Below are positions 8,784-18,593 of a stretch of DNA of 33,521 nucleotides, one piece after another. The translations under genes and the position numbers were made by a program. Each line of letters begins with the position of its first letter. Positions within the stretch are counted from its first letter, which is position 1. This DNA is from Burkholderiales bacterium (GTDB lineage Bacteria > Pseudomonadota > Gammaproteobacteria > Burkholderiales > Burkholderiaceae_C). Location of the stretch: positions 1 through 33,521 of the forward strand of contig JAGWTJ010000008.1 in NCBI GenBank assembly GCA_028869005.1. Reading direction: 5' to 3'. The notes under the pieces are model-generated. The model was not told the origin of the DNA. It saw only the letters and a program-made list of their open reading frames with translations, and searched no databases.

Positions 8784-8857
8784 CGGCCCGCCGAGCGTCC
8801 CCCTGCCCGCCGCCCGTCCGCTTCGCCGCGCGCACCGCACATCGAAAGCCCGCCATC

Positions 8858-10069
8858 GTGAGCGCCGAGATCAGCCCCCTGCCGCAGCGCACCGACGAGC
8901 GCCACGCGGTCTACCTACAGTCGTTCTCGGTACCGTACGAGTACCCGGTGTACTTCACCGAGCACCTGTTCGCGCACGACAACCCGGTGCTGCGCGAGAC
9001 GATCCTGCGTCGTGAGCCCTCGCGCCGCCACCGGCTGGCGGTGTTCATCGACTCCAACGTCGCCGCGTCGTTCCCCTCGCTCGCGCACGACATCGCCGGC
9101 TACGCCGACGTGCACGCCGACGCGATGCAACTCGTGGCGCACCCCGAGGTCGCACCCGGCGGCGAGCACGTGAAGAACGACCCGGCGCTGGTGCCCGTGC
9201 TGCAGCGGCGCCTGGTGGAGCTCGGCATCGACCGCCACGCCTTCGTCGTCGGCATCGGCGGCGGCGCCTTCCTCGACCTCGTCGGATACGTCGCCGCCAG
9301 CACGCACCGCGGCATCCGCCATATCCGCGTGCCGACCACGGTGCTGGCGCAGAACGATTCGGGCGTCGGCGTCAAGAACGGCATCAACGCCTTCGGCGTG
9401 AAGAACCTGCTGGGCGCCTTCGCGCCGCCGTTCGCCGTGCTCAACGACGCCGACTTCCTGCGCACGCTGCAGCCGCGCGACAAGATCGCCGGCATCGCCG
9501 AGGCGGTCAAGGTGGCGCTGATCCGCGACCGCGTGTTCTTCGAATGGCTCGAAGTCAAGGCCGACGCGCTGCGCGCCTGCGAAGCGGCGGCGATGAACCG
9601 CATGATCCGCCGCTGCGCCGAGTTGCACATGCGCCAGATCGCGCACGGCGGCGACCCGTTCGAGACCGGCAGCGCACGCCCGCTCGACTACGGCCACTGG
9701 TCGGCGCACAAGCTGGAGGCGCTCACCGCGCACGAGCTGCGCCACGGCGAAGCGGTGGCCATCGGACTGGTGCTCGACGCGCGCTACGCGGTGCAGGTCG
9801 GCATGCTCGCGCCCGGCGGCGAGCAGCGCGTGCGCGCCCTGCTCAAGCGGCTGGGCTTTCACCTGTGGCATCCGGCGCTCGAGTCGCGCGACAACGACGG
9901 CCGCTATCAGCTGCTGCGCGGCCTCGAGGAGTTCCGCGAGCACCTCGGCGGCGAGCTGACGATCACGCTGCTGCGCGACCTCGGCGTCGGCGAGGAGGTG
10001 CATCGGATGGACGCGCAGGAGATCCTGCGTGCGCTCGGCTGGTTGCGCCGCCAGGAGCTGGGCGCGTGA
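8858..10069 (+). CDS. eboD: EboD: 3-dehydroquinate-synthase-like sugar phosphate cyclase
   Basis: 403 aa, cytoplasmic. It has the sugar phosphate cyclase layout: nucleotide-binding GGGAFLD (residues 135-140), TTVLAQNDSGVGVKNGIN (160-177), a metal Glu (E215 in GIAEAVK), a His pair in YGHWSAHKLE (H280, H284) and HGEAVAIG (H296). True AroB has DSSVGGKTGIN where this protein has DSGVGVKNGIN, and the order of motifs is closer to the divergent EboD and 2-epi-5-epi-valiolone-synthase-like groups, so it is not the housekeeping shikimate enzyme. The GTG at 8858 is the most likely start because similarity to the family begins near there; the ribosome binding site is weak and a longer in-frame extension exists. 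The stop overlaps the eboE start as GTGA. Confidence 0.87.
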   Translation: MSAEISPLPQRTDERHAVYLQSFSVPYEYPVYFTEHLFAHDNPVLRETILRREPSRRHRLAVFIDSNVAASFPSLAHDIAGYADVHADAMQLVAHPEVAPGGEHVKNDPALVPVLQRRLVELGIDRHAFVVGIGGGAFLDLVGYVAASTHRGIRHIRVPTTVLAQNDSGVGVKNGINAFGVKNLLGAFAPPFAVLNDADFLRTLQPRDKIAGIAEAVKVALIRDRVFFEWLEVKADALRACEAAAMNRMIRRCAELHMRQIAHGGDPFETGSARPLDYGHWSAHKLEALTAHELRHGEAVAIGLVLDARYAVQVGMLAPGGEQRVRALLKRLGFHLWHPALESRDNDGRYQLLRGLEEFREHLGGELTITLLRDLGVGEEVHRMDAQEILRALGWLRRQELGA

Positions 10070-11274
10070 AGCTGGACGCCGGCGTCCACCTCACCTATTG
10101 CAGCAACATCCACCCGGGCGAGTCCTGGGCCGAGGTGCGCGCCAACCTCGCTCGCCACGTGCCGGCGGTACGCGCGCGCGTGGCGCCGGGCGAGCCCTTC
10201 GGCATCGGGCTGCGGCTGTCCTCACGCGCCGCCGACGAGTTGTCGGCGCCTGAGAAGCTCGCGGAGTTGCGCGCGTTTCTCGCGCACGAGCGGCTGTACG
10301 TGTTCACGATCAACGGCTTTCCGTACGGCCCCTTTCACGGCACGCGCGTCAAGGAGGGCGTCTACCTGCCCGACTGGCGCGACCCCGAGCGGCTGCGCTA
10401 CACGAACCGGCTGGCCGATCTGCTGGCGGCGCTACTGCCCGAGGACGTGAGCCTCGAGGGCAGCGTCAGCACCGTGCCCGGCGCCTTCAAGCCCGCGCTC
10501 GGCGGCCGTGACGACGTGGCGCGCATGGTCGAGCACCTGCTGCAGCACGTGGCGCACCTGGTGGCGCTGCACGCGCGCACCGGGCGCGTGGTCACACTCG
10601 CGCTCGAGCCCGAGCCGCATTGCTTCCTCGAAACCACCGAAGAGGCTGCGGCCTTCTTCGCCGGCGAGCTGTTCACGACGGACGCCGCCGCGCGTCTGGC
10701 GGCGCTCACCGGCCTGGCGCCGGCCGCCGCCGCGCAGGCGCTGCGTCGGCACCTGGGCCTGTGCCTGGACCTGTGCCACGCGGCGGTCGAATTCGAGGAC
10801 GCCGCCGCCTCGCTCGCCGCGCTCGACGCGGCCGGCGTGCGCATCGCCAAGATCCAGGTCAGCGCCGGGCTGCGGCTGCCGGCGCTCGACGCCCAGGCGC
10901 TGGCCGCGCTGCGGCCCTTCGACGACCCGGTCTATCTGCATCAGGTGGTGCAGCGCGCGGGCGGCGACGCCGACGCGCTCACCCGCTTCGTCGACCTGAG
11001 CGCGGCCTTCGCGGCGCTGCCCGATGCGGGCGCCGGGCCCGAGTGGCGGGTGCACTTCCACGTGCCGGTCTTCCTCGAACGCGTGCCGCCTTTCGTCTCG
11101 ACCCAGCCCTTCGTGCGCGAGGTGCTCGCGCGTCAGCGCGCGCGGCCGCTGACGACTCATCTCGAGGTGGAGACCTACACCTGGGACGTGCTGCCCGCGG
11201 CGCTGCGCAGCGGCAGCGTCGACGAGGCGATCGCGCGCGAACTCGCCTGGGTGCGCGCGGAGCTCGCGGCATGA
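10066..11274 (+). CDS. eboE: EboE: metabolite traffic protein (sugar phosphate isomerase-like TIM barrel)
   Basis: 402 aa, soluble. It belongs to the xylose-isomerase/AP-endonuclease-2-like TIM barrel family that is called EboE in ebo clusters. Visible signature stretches are LTYCSNIHPGESW near the N-terminus, FTINGFPYGPFHG, LALEPEPHCFLET, LCLDLCHAAVEF, IAKIQVSAGL, HFHVPVF and HLEVETYTWDVLP. The acidic and His residues in these loops would form a metal site as in related isomerases; the actual substrate is unknown. The GTG start at 10066 overlaps the eboD stop by 4 nt and has AGGAG about 9 nt upstream. The stop overlaps the eboC ATG as ATGA, so D, E and C are translationally coupled. Confidence 0.9.
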   Translation: MKLDAGVHLTYCSNIHPGESWAEVRANLARHVPAVRARVAPGEPFGIGLRLSSRAADELSAPEKLAELRAFLAHERLYVFTINGFPYGPFHGTRVKEGVYLPDWRDPERLRYTNRLADLLAALLPEDVSLEGSVSTVPGAFKPALGGRDDVARMVEHLLQHVAHLVALHARTGRVVTLALEPEPHCFLETTEEAAAFFAGELFTTDAAARLAALTGLAPAAAAQALRRHLGLCLDLCHAAVEFEDAAASLAALDAAGVRIAKIQVSAGLRLPALDAQALAALRPFDDPVYLHQVVQRAGGDADALTRFVDLSAAFAALPDAGAGPEWRVHFHVPVFLERVPPFVSTQPFVREVLARQRARPLTTHLEVETYTWDVLPAALRSGSVDEAIARELAWVRAELAA

Positions 11275-12143
11275 AGCTGCGCGTCGCGCTGCAGCTCGGG
11301 CGCATCTCCAACCTGCCCACGGTATGGAGCAACGTGCTGGTCGGCGCCCTGCTGGGCGGGGCGGCGCTGTCCGATGCGCGGCTGCCGCCGACGATGCTGG
11401 CGATGTCGCTGTTCTACCTCGGCGGCATGTTCCTCAACGACGCCTTCGACCGCGGCTTCGACGCCGAGCACCGGCCCGAGCGGCCGATTCCCTCGGGCCA
11501 GGCGACGTTGCGCGAAGTCTTCGGCGGCGGCTTCGGCCTGCTGGCGCTCGGCCTCGCCGGCCTGGCGTGGGCGAGCCGCGGCGCCGACGGCCTGCCCGCC
11601 TGGCGTGCGCTGGCCGCCGGAGCAGCGCTGGCCGCCGCCATCGTGCTCTACGACGCGCACCACAAGGGCAACGCGCTGAGCCCGCTGATCATGGGGCTGT
11701 GCCGCGTCTTCGTCGTGCTCGGCGCCGCGTTCGTCGTGACGCCGGTGCTGCCCACGCCGGTGGTGCTGGCCGCGCTCGCACTACTGGCGCACCTGATCGG
11801 CCTGACCTACATCGCCAAGCAGGAGCACCTCGGGCGCATCGACAAGCTGTGGCCGCTCGGCTTCCTGGCGCTGCCGGTGCTCTACGGCTCGGCGCTGGCG
11901 CTCGCGGCACCGGCGGCCTGGCTGCCGCTGGCGCTGTACGTGGTCGTGCTCGGCTACGCGCTCGCGCTGCTGCGTCGCCGCGGCCGCGGCGACGTGCCGC
12001 GCGCAGTGGTGACGCTGATCGCCGGCATGTCGGTGCTCGACGCCGTGCTGCTCGCCGGCGCTGGGCAGGCCGCCGGCGCGGCGCTCGCCGTCGTCGCCTT
12101 CGTGCTCACGCTGGTGCTGCAGCGCTGGGTGGCGGGCACCTGA
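11271..12143 (+). CDS. eboC: EboC: UbiA-like membrane prenyltransferase
   Basis: 290 aa integral membrane protein with about eight or nine hydrophobic segments. The first Asp-rich motif NDAFDRGFDAEHRP (N56, D57, D60, D64) is the site that binds Mg2+-diphosphate of a polyprenyl donor in UbiA enzymes; YDAHHKGN lies at the matching place after the next helices, followed by the second cytoplasmic loop (YIAKQEHLGRIDKLWP), whose Asp content is low compared with UbiA's DxxxD. The acceptor is not known. The ATG overlaps eboE by 4 nt, with GGAG 8 nt upstream. It is the last ebo gene and runs into the convergent exonuclease gene. Confidence 0.9.
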   Translation: MKLRVALQLGRISNLPTVWSNVLVGALLGGAALSDARLPPTMLAMSLFYLGGMFLNDAFDRGFDAEHRPERPIPSGQATLREVFGGGFGLLALGLAGLAWASRGADGLPAWRALAAGAALAAAIVLYDAHHKGNALSPLIMGLCRVFVVLGAAFVVTPVLPTPVVLAALALLAHLIGLTYIAKQEHLGRIDKLWPLGFLALPVLYGSALALAAPAAWLPLALYVVVLGYALALLRRRGRGDVPRAVVTLIAGMSVLDAVLLAGAGQAAGAALAVVAFVLTLVLQRWVAGT

Positions 12144-12148
12144 GCCGG

Positions 12149-12163
12149 GGCGCGCTGCGCGCC
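12149..12163. terminator. Possible short hairpin after eboC
   Basis: GGCGCG at 12149-12154 pairs with CGCGCC at 12158-12163 across a 3-nt loop, 5 bp after the eboC stop. It lies between convergent genes, but it has no T-tract, so the termination role is uncertain. Confidence 0.3.
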
Positions 12164-12186
12164 GACCGGACCGCCTCGCCGCAGCG

Positions 12187-12975
12187 TCAGAGATCGAACG
12201 CGTAGTCGACGGTGACCGGCGCGTGGTCGGAGAAGCGCCGATCGAGATAGATGTGCTCGCGGCGCGCCATCGCCGCGACGCCCGGCGTCGCCAGGTGATA
12301 GTCGAGCCGCCAGCCCACGTTCTTGGCGCGCGCCTGGCCGCGGTTGCTCCACCACGTGTACTGCCGGGGGTGCGGGTTGAGCGTGCGGAAGACGTCCACC
12401 AGGCCGCCGCGCGTCAGCAGCTTGGTCAGCCAGGCACGCTCCTCGGGCAGGAAGCCGCTGTTCTTGCGGTTGCCCTTCCAGTTCTCGAGGTCGATCTCGT
12501 GGTGCGCGATGTTGATGTCGCCCACCAGGATGAACTCGCGCGTCTTGCGCAGCCTGGACAGATGGCGGTAGATCTTGTCAAGGAAGCGGAACTTGGCCGC
12601 CTGGCGCTCCTCGCCGCTGCTGCCGCTCGGGAAGTAGCAGCTGATGACGCTGAATTTGCGGCTCGCGCTGTCGTAACGCGCCTCGACCCAGCGGCCCTCG
12701 GTGTCGAACTCGCCACGATCGAAGCCGGCGATCACCTCGCTGGGCGAGCGCTTCGTGTACAGGCCGACGCCCGAATAGCCCTTCTTGTCCGCGAGATGGA
12801 AGTGTCCGTCGAGGCCGGCCACGCGCTCGAAGCGCCCGGCGAGATCCACGGCTTGCGCCTTGATCTCCTGCACGCCCATACAATCCGCAGCCGCGCTTTC
12901 GGCCCACTGCAAGAAGCCCTTGTCGGCGGCCGAACGGATGCCGTTGAGATTGAGCGTGATCACTCTGAAGGCCAC
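12187..12975 (-). CDS. xth: Exodeoxyribonuclease III (AP endonuclease family)
   Basis: 262 aa Mg2+-dependent endonuclease/exonuclease/phosphatase-fold enzyme that cleaves at abasic sites and removes 3' blocks in base excision repair. Family motifs are complete: TLNLNGIRSA at the start, QEIKA (Glu37, metal), a central YFPSG, GDINIAHHEIDLENW (catalytic Asp/Asn), and SDHAPVTVDY near the C-terminus (catalytic Asp-His). The length is normal. The GTG at 12975 is chosen because GAGGAG lies 6 nt upstream and the protein begins directly with the first beta strand; the frame upstream of it is the antisense of the neighbouring gene. It is divergent from the DUF4124 gene with only 36 bp between starts, so their promoters must overlap or lie inside the genes. 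Confidence 0.93.
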   Translation of the reverse strand: MAFRVITLNLNGIRSAADKGFLQWAESAAADCMGVQEIKAQAVDLAGRFERVAGLDGHFHLADKKGYSGVGLYTKRSPSEVIAGFDRGEFDTEGRWVEARYDSASRKFSVISCYFPSGSSGEERQAAKFRFLDKIYRHLSRLRKTREFILVGDINIAHHEIDLENWKGNRKNSGFLPEERAWLTKLLTRGGLVDVFRTLNPHPRQYTWWSNRGQARAKNVGWRLDYHLATPGVAAMARREHIYLDRRFSDHAPVTVDYAFDL

Positions 12976-13011
12976 CGCCTGCTCCTCGTCAAGACACCGC
13001 CTGTTGCGCCG

Positions 13012-13755
13012 ATGACTGCCGAGGTCATGCGGTCGGCGAAATTCTATGCACTGGTCGCGCTGGTGGCCTCGGCGCTGGCGCTGCCGTCCGCGGCCCGGGC
13101 GCAGACGCAGGCCGCCCCGGGCGGCATCTACACCTGCACCGACGACAAGGGCCGGCGCCTGACCTCCGACCGCCCGATCCCCGAGTGCGTGCACAAGGAG
13201 CAGAAGCTGCTCAACCGCGACGGATCGGTGCGCAACGTGGTGCCGCCGACGCTCACCTCCGACGAGCGCGCGGAGAAGGAAGCCGGCGAGCGTCGTGCCG
13301 CCGAGGCCCGCGCCGCCCAGCAGGACGCCATCCGTCGCGACCGCAACCTGCTGGTGCGCTTTCCCAATGCCGCCGCGCACCAGCGGGCGCGCGAGGCAGC
13401 GCTCGATCCGGTGCGGCTGGCGATCAAGAATTCCGACAGCCGGCTGCGCGAACTGCAGGCCGAGCGCAAGCCGCTGGCCAACGAGGCCGAGTTCTACCCG
13501 AACCGCCCGCTGCCGCCCAAGCTGCGTCAGCAGATCGACGCCAACGACGCGGCCACCGAGGCGCAACGCGCTCTGCTGAGCACGCAGTCGGCCGAACTCG
13601 AGCGCATCAACGCCAACTTCGATGCCGAGCTCGAACGGTTGAAGAAGCTGTGGTCAGGCGCCCAGGCCGGCTCGCTCGGGCCGCTGCCGGTGCTGCCGCC
13701 GGCTTCGCGCCAGGCTGCGCGGCCGGCCTCGGGCGCATCCGCCGCCGGACGCTGA
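13012..13755 (+). CDS. Secreted DUF4124-type protein with coiled-coil region
   Basis: 247 aa. A signal peptide is clear (SAKFYALVALVASALALPSAARA) with cleavage before QTQA. A DUF4124-like N-terminal domain follows (GGIYTCTDDKGRRLTSDRPIPEC), with two Cys that could form a disulfide in the periplasm. Residues about 85-205 are rich in Ala, Arg, Glu and Gln and likely coiled coil (RERHAN-type heptads around DSRLRELQAERKPL and STQSAELERINANFDAELERL); the tail is Pro/Ala-rich. The ATG at 13012 and a second ATG at 13027 are both possible; GAGG before the second is too close to be a good ribosome binding site. The function of the family is unknown. It converges on gatB with 95 bp between. Confidence 0.8.
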   Translation: MTAEVMRSAKFYALVALVASALALPSAARAQTQAAPGGIYTCTDDKGRRLTSDRPIPECVHKEQKLLNRDGSVRNVVPPTLTSDERAEKEAGERRAAEARAAQQDAIRRDRNLLVRFPNAAAHQRAREAALDPVRLAIKNSDSRLRELQAERKPLANEAEFYPNRPLPPKLRQQIDANDAATEAQRALLSTQSAELERINANFDAELERLKKLWSGAQAGSLGPLPVLPPASRQAARPASGASAAGR

Positions 13756-13850
13756 GCGACGCCCCGGCGGAGCGACTCTCGAGCAGCGGCGCCTCGGCCG
13801 CCTCACTCCGGCCCGGCGACAGGCAAGAAGCCGCCGGATCCCGAGGGTCC

Positions 13851-15341
13851 TCAGGCGCCGAGCTTGCGACGCAGCAACTCGCTCGCCTGCGCCGGATTGG
13901 CCTGGCCCTTGCTCGCCTTCATGACCTGGCCGACGAGCGCGTTGAAGGCCTTGTCCTTGCCGGCGCGGAACTCCTCGACGCTGCGCGCGTTGGCGGCGAT
14001 GACCGCGTCGACGATGGCCTCGAGCGCGCCGGCGTCGTTCATCTGCTTCAGGCCGCGCGCATCGATGACGCCGTCGACATCGCTCGCCCCCGCCCACAGC
14101 GCGTCGAACACCTGGCGTGCGCCGCTGTGCGACAGCGTGCCGTCGGCAACGCGCCGGATGAGTGCGGCCAGCTGCGCGCTGTCCACCGGCATGCGCTCGA
14201 TGGCGATGCCTTCGGCGTTGAGCCGCTTGCTGACCTCGCCCATCAGCCAGTTGGCAGCGAGCTTGGGCCAGGGCGTGGCGCCGCGGCCGCCGCGGCCGAC
14301 GTCGGGCGCCGCGCAGCCGTCGCGCACGGCCTCGTAGCAGCGCGCGAACGCGAGGCTCTGGGTCATCATCGCCGCGTCGTAGGCGGGCAGGCCGTCGTCG
14401 CGCTCGAAGCGCGCAGCCATCGCGCCCGGCAGTTCGGGCATCGCCGCGCGCACGCGCTCGACCCACTCGGGCGCGATCACCAGCGGCGGCAGGTCGGGGT
14501 CGGGGAAGTAGCGGTAGTCGTGCGCGTCTTCCTTGCTGCGCATGGCGCGCGTGGCACCGCTGTCGGGGTCGAACAGCACGGTGGCCTGTTCGATCGCCAG
14601 CCCGTCCTCGAGGCGCTCGATCTGCCATTCGACCTCGAACTCGATGGCCTGCTGCAGGAAGCGAAAGCTGTTGAGGTTCTTGATCTCGCGCCGCGTGCCC
14701 AGCGCCGCGCCGGGCCGGCGCACCGAGACGTTGGCGTCGCAGCGAAAACTCCCCTCCTGCATGTTGCCGTCGCAGATGCCGAGCCAGACCACCAGCGCGT
14801 GCAGTGTCTTCGCGTACTCCACGGCCTCGGCGGCCGCGCGCAGGTCGGGCTCGGTGACGATCTCCAGCAGCGGCGTGCCGGCCCGGTTCAGGTCGATGCC
14901 GCTCATGCCGTGGTAGTCCTCGTGCAGGCTCTTGCCGGCGTCCTCCTCGAGGTGGGCGCGCGTCAGGTGCACGGTCTTCCTGCGGCCGCCCAGCGCGAAC
15001 TCGACCGTGCCGCCCTGCACCACCGGGATCTCGTACTGGCTGATCTGGTAGGCCTTGGGCAGGTCGGGGTAGAAGTAGTTCTTGCGCGCGAAGATCGACA
15101 GCGGCGCCACTTTCGCGCCGACCGCGAGACCGAAGCGGATGGCGCGCTCGACAGCGCCGCGGTTGGCCACCGGCAGCGTGCCCGGCAGCGCCAGGTCGAC
15201 GGCACAGGCCTGCGTGTTGGGCGCAGCGCCGAACCGCGTCGAGGCGCCGCTGAAGATCTTGCTCGCGGTGGAAAGCTGCGCATGCGTCTCGAGGCCGATC
15301 ACGACCTCCCAGCCGCGCACGAGCATCGCCGGCGCGTTCAT
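13851..15341 (-). CDS. gatB: Aspartyl/glutamyl-tRNA(Asn/Gln) amidotransferase subunit B
   Basis: 496 aa subunit that binds misacylated tRNA and phosphorylates the Glu or Asp side chain before transfer of ammonia delivered from GatA. Diagnostic stretches: [11 protein letters not shown] at the start, the conserved [54 protein letters not shown] and [10 protein letters not shown], then the C-terminal helical and YqeY-like tail ending in [21 protein letters not shown]. The ATG at 15341 is preceded by GGAGG at about 6 nt and overlaps the gatA stop as ATGA. Length is normal. It is the last gene of gatCAB. Confidence 0.96.
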   Translation of the reverse strand: MNAPAMLVRGWEVVIGLETHAQLSTASKIFSGASTRFGAAPNTQACAVDLALPGTLPVANRGAVERAIRFGLAVGAKVAPLSIFARKNYFYPDLPKAYQISQYEIPVVQGGTVEFALGGRRKTVHLTRAHLEEDAGKSLHEDYHGMSGIDLNRAGTPLLEIVTEPDLRAAAEAVEYAKTLHALVVWLGICDGNMQEGSFRCDANVSVRRPGAALGTRREIKNLNSFRFLQQAIEFEVEWQIERLEDGLAIEQATVLFDPDSGATRAMRSKEDAHDYRYFPDPDLPPLVIAPEWVERVRAAMPELPGAMAARFERDDGLPAYDAAMMTQSLAFARCYEAVRDGCAAPDVGRGGRGATPWPKLAANWLMGEVSKRLNAEGIAIERMPVDSAQLAALIRRVADGTLSHSGARQVFDALWAGASDVDGVIDARGLKQMNDAGALEAIVDAVIAANARSVEEFRAGKDKAFNALVGQVMKASKGQANPAQASELLRRKLGA

Positions 15342-16864
15342 GGCGCACCTCCCGGCGACCGCAGATGCCAGTCGGTGGCCTGCTGCAGCGCGTGCGCGGC
15401 GTGCAGCAGCGCGCCTTCGGCGAAGTAGTTGCCGATGAGCTGCAGGCCGACGGGCATGTGGTCCCCTGCGGCCGAGCTCGCGAAGCCGGCCGGCACGCTC
15501 ATGCACGGCAGCCCGGCCAGACTCGCCGGCAGCGTGAAGATGTCGGCCAGGTAGGCCTTCACCGGGTCGTCGCCGTGCGCGCCCAGGTGCGGGGCCACGC
15601 TCGGCGCGACCGGCCCGGCGACGACGTCGCAGCGTTCGAAGCAGGCGCGGAAGTCGTCGGCGATCATGCGGCGCAGCTTCTGCGCCTGCAGGTAGTAGGC
15701 ATCGTAGTAGCCGTGCGAGAGCACGTAGGTGCCGATCATGATGCGGCGCTTGACCTCGGCGCCGAAGCCCTCGCTGCGCGTCTTGCGGTACATGTCGCCG
15801 AGGTCGGCGTAGTGCGCAGCGCGATGGCCGTAGCGCACGCCGTCGTAGCGTCCGAGGTTGGAACTGGCCTCGGCCGGCGCGATGATGTAGTAGACGGGGA
15901 TCGCGAGCTCGGTGCGCGGCAGGCTCACGTCGACCAGCGTCGCGCCGAGCTTCTCCATCTCGGCCAGCGCCGCGCGCACCGCGCCTTCGACGTCGGCGGA
16001 CAGCTCCGGCGGGAAGAACTCCCGGGGCAGCCCGATGCGCAGCCCGGCCAGCGGCCGGGCCGCCCCGGCGCCTTCGCGCGGCGCCAGCATGCGCGCGTGC
16101 AAATCTTCGGCCGGCCGCTCGCTGCTGGTGGCGTCGCGCGGGTCGTGGCCACTCATCGCCGTGAGCAGCAGCGCGCAGTCCTCGGCGCTGCGCGCCAGCG
16201 GCCCGGCCTGGTCGAGGCTCGAGGCGAAGGCGATCATGCCGTAGCGGCTGCACAGGCCATAGGTCGGCTTGATGCCGGTGATGCCGCAAAAGCTCGCCGG
16301 CTGCCGGATCGAGCCGCCGGTGTCGGTGCCGGTGGCGGCCGGCACCAGGCCCGCAGCCACGGCCGCGGCCGAGCCGCCCGAGGAACCGCCCGGCACGCGC
16401 GTGCGATCCCAGGGGTTGCGCACCGGGCCGAAGGCCGAGTTCTCGTTGGTCGAGCCCATCGCGAACTCGTCGCAGTTGAGCTTGCCGAGCGTCACCATGC
16501 CGGCCCCCGGCCCGAGGCCGGGCGCGCCGGCACCGAGCCGCGCGACGACCGCAGCGTCGAAGGGGCTCGCATAGCCCTCGAGCATCTTCGAGCCGGCCGT
16601 CGACGGCATGCCGCGGGTGACGAAGATGTCCTTGTGGGCCACCGGCACGCCTTCGAGCGCGCCGCCTTCGCCACGCGCCAGGCGCTCGTCGCACTGCCGC
16701 GCCCGCTCGAGCGCGCCCTCGGCGTCGACGTGCAGGAAGGCGCCGAGCTCGCGCCCGGCCTCGATGCGCGCGAGGTGGACGCGCACGAGCTCCTCGCTCG
16801 AGTAGCGCCGCTCGCTCAAGCCCCGCGCCAGCGCGGCCACGCCGCCTTCGATGTCGGCCCTCAT
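15338..16864 (-). CDS. gatA: Aspartyl/glutamyl-tRNA(Asn/Gln) amidotransferase subunit A
   Basis: 508 aa amidase-signature glutaminase that supplies ammonia to GatB. The Ser-cis-Ser-Lys triad is intact: Lys78 in AHKDIF, Ser161 in [14 protein letters not shown] and the nucleophile Ser185 in [11 protein letters not shown]. One oddity is a Gly/Ala/Pro-rich insertion of about 8-10 residues ([10 protein letters not shown], about 113-122) between VVARL and [15 protein letters not shown], where homologues usually have a short Ala-Gly turn. Both ends overlap neighbours by 4 nt (ATGA with gatC upstream and gatB downstream), so the three subunits are made in step. Confidence 0.96.
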   Translation of the reverse strand: MRADIEGGVAALARGLSERRYSSEELVRVHLARIEAGRELGAFLHVDAEGALERARQCDERLARGEGGALEGVPVAHKDIFVTRGMPSTAGSKMLEGYASPFDAAVVARLGAGAPGLGPGAGMVTLGKLNCDEFAMGSTNENSAFGPVRNPWDRTRVPGGSSGGSAAAVAAGLVPAATGTDTGGSIRQPASFCGITGIKPTYGLCSRYGMIAFASSLDQAGPLARSAEDCALLLTAMSGHDPRDATSSERPAEDLHARMLAPREGAGAARPLAGLRIGLPREFFPPELSADVEGAVRAALAEMEKLGATLVDVSLPRTELAIPVYYIIAPAEASSNLGRYDGVRYGHRAAHYADLGDMYRKTRSEGFGAEVKRRIMIGTYVLSHGYYDAYYLQAQKLRRMIADDFRACFERCDVVAGPVAPSVAPHLGAHGDDPVKAYLADIFTLPASLAGLPCMSVPAGFASSAAGDHMPVGLQLIGNYFAEGALLHAAHALQQATDWHLRSPGGAP

Positions 16865-17160
16865 TCGATCACCCTGGGCACGAGGTACAGGCCGTCCTGC
16901 ACCGCCGGCGCGCTCGCCTGGTTGGCCGCGCGCTCGTCGCGCTCGCTCACCACGTCCTCGCGCAGCCGCAGCGCCACCTCCTGCACCGCCGCCAGCGGCG
17001 TGTACAGCGGCTCGACGCCGCGCGTGTCGACCGCGCTCATCTGCTCGACGATGCGAAAGAAGCCGTTCAACTGTTCGAGCATCGCCGCCTCTTCGGCGGC
17101 CGAAAGCTCCAGCCGCGCCAGTTGGGCCATGCGGCTCACGTCGTCTCGGGTCAGGGCCAT
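16861..17160 (-). CDS. gatC: Aspartyl/glutamyl-tRNA(Asn/Gln) amidotransferase subunit C
   Basis: 99 aa stabilising subunit that wraps GatA and GatB. The typical N-terminus is present ([20 protein letters not shown]), then the helical hairpin with [22 protein letters not shown] and a C-terminal stretch ending [12 protein letters not shown]. The ATG at 17160 matches the family start; the longer open frame upstream runs through the low-complexity GCAAR array and is unlikely to be translated. No strong Shine-Dalgarno is visible. It is the first gene of gatCAB and divergent from mreB with 341 bp between. Confidence 0.94.
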   Translation of the reverse strand: MALTRDDVSRMAQLARLELSAAEEAAMLEQLNGFFRIVEQMSAVDTRGVEPLYTPLAAVQEVALRLREDVVSERDERAANQASAPAVQDGLYLVPRVIE

Positions 17161-17214
17161 ATCGGGTTCATCGGCGCGGTGCGGCCGGCAACGCAGTCGG
17201 GCAGCGCGTCCTGC

Positions 17215-17290
17215 GCAAGGTCCGGCACAAGGTCTTGCAAATCGATCCTGCAAATCCCGCCGCAAGTGCGGCCGCAAGCGCCCTTGCAAA
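17215..17290. repeat. Seven-copy GCAAR array with about 12-bp period
   Basis: The pentamer GCAAG or GCAAA (one copy ACAAG) begins at 17215, 17227, 17237, 17250, 17262, 17274 and 17286, so the spacings are 12, 10, 13, 12, 12 and 12 bp. Three copies extend to CTTGCAAA, CCTGCAAA or CTTGCAAA. The array lies in the gatC-mreB divergent region, upstream of the candidate mreB -10 at 17350. The intervening bases are not conserved, so it is either a decayed minisatellite or a set of spaced binding sites. Confidence 0.7.
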
Positions 17291-17294
17291 CTGA

Positions 17295-18545
<1,251 letters not shown>

Positions 18546-18593
18546 GCGCGCTGCAGCGCCGCAGGCCCGGCAGCGCACCCGACCCGTAGCGCC

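Noticed and set aside
17215-17290. GCAAR array as a CRISPR array
   Set aside because: The repeated part is only 5 bp with spacers of about 7 bp; no cas genes are present.
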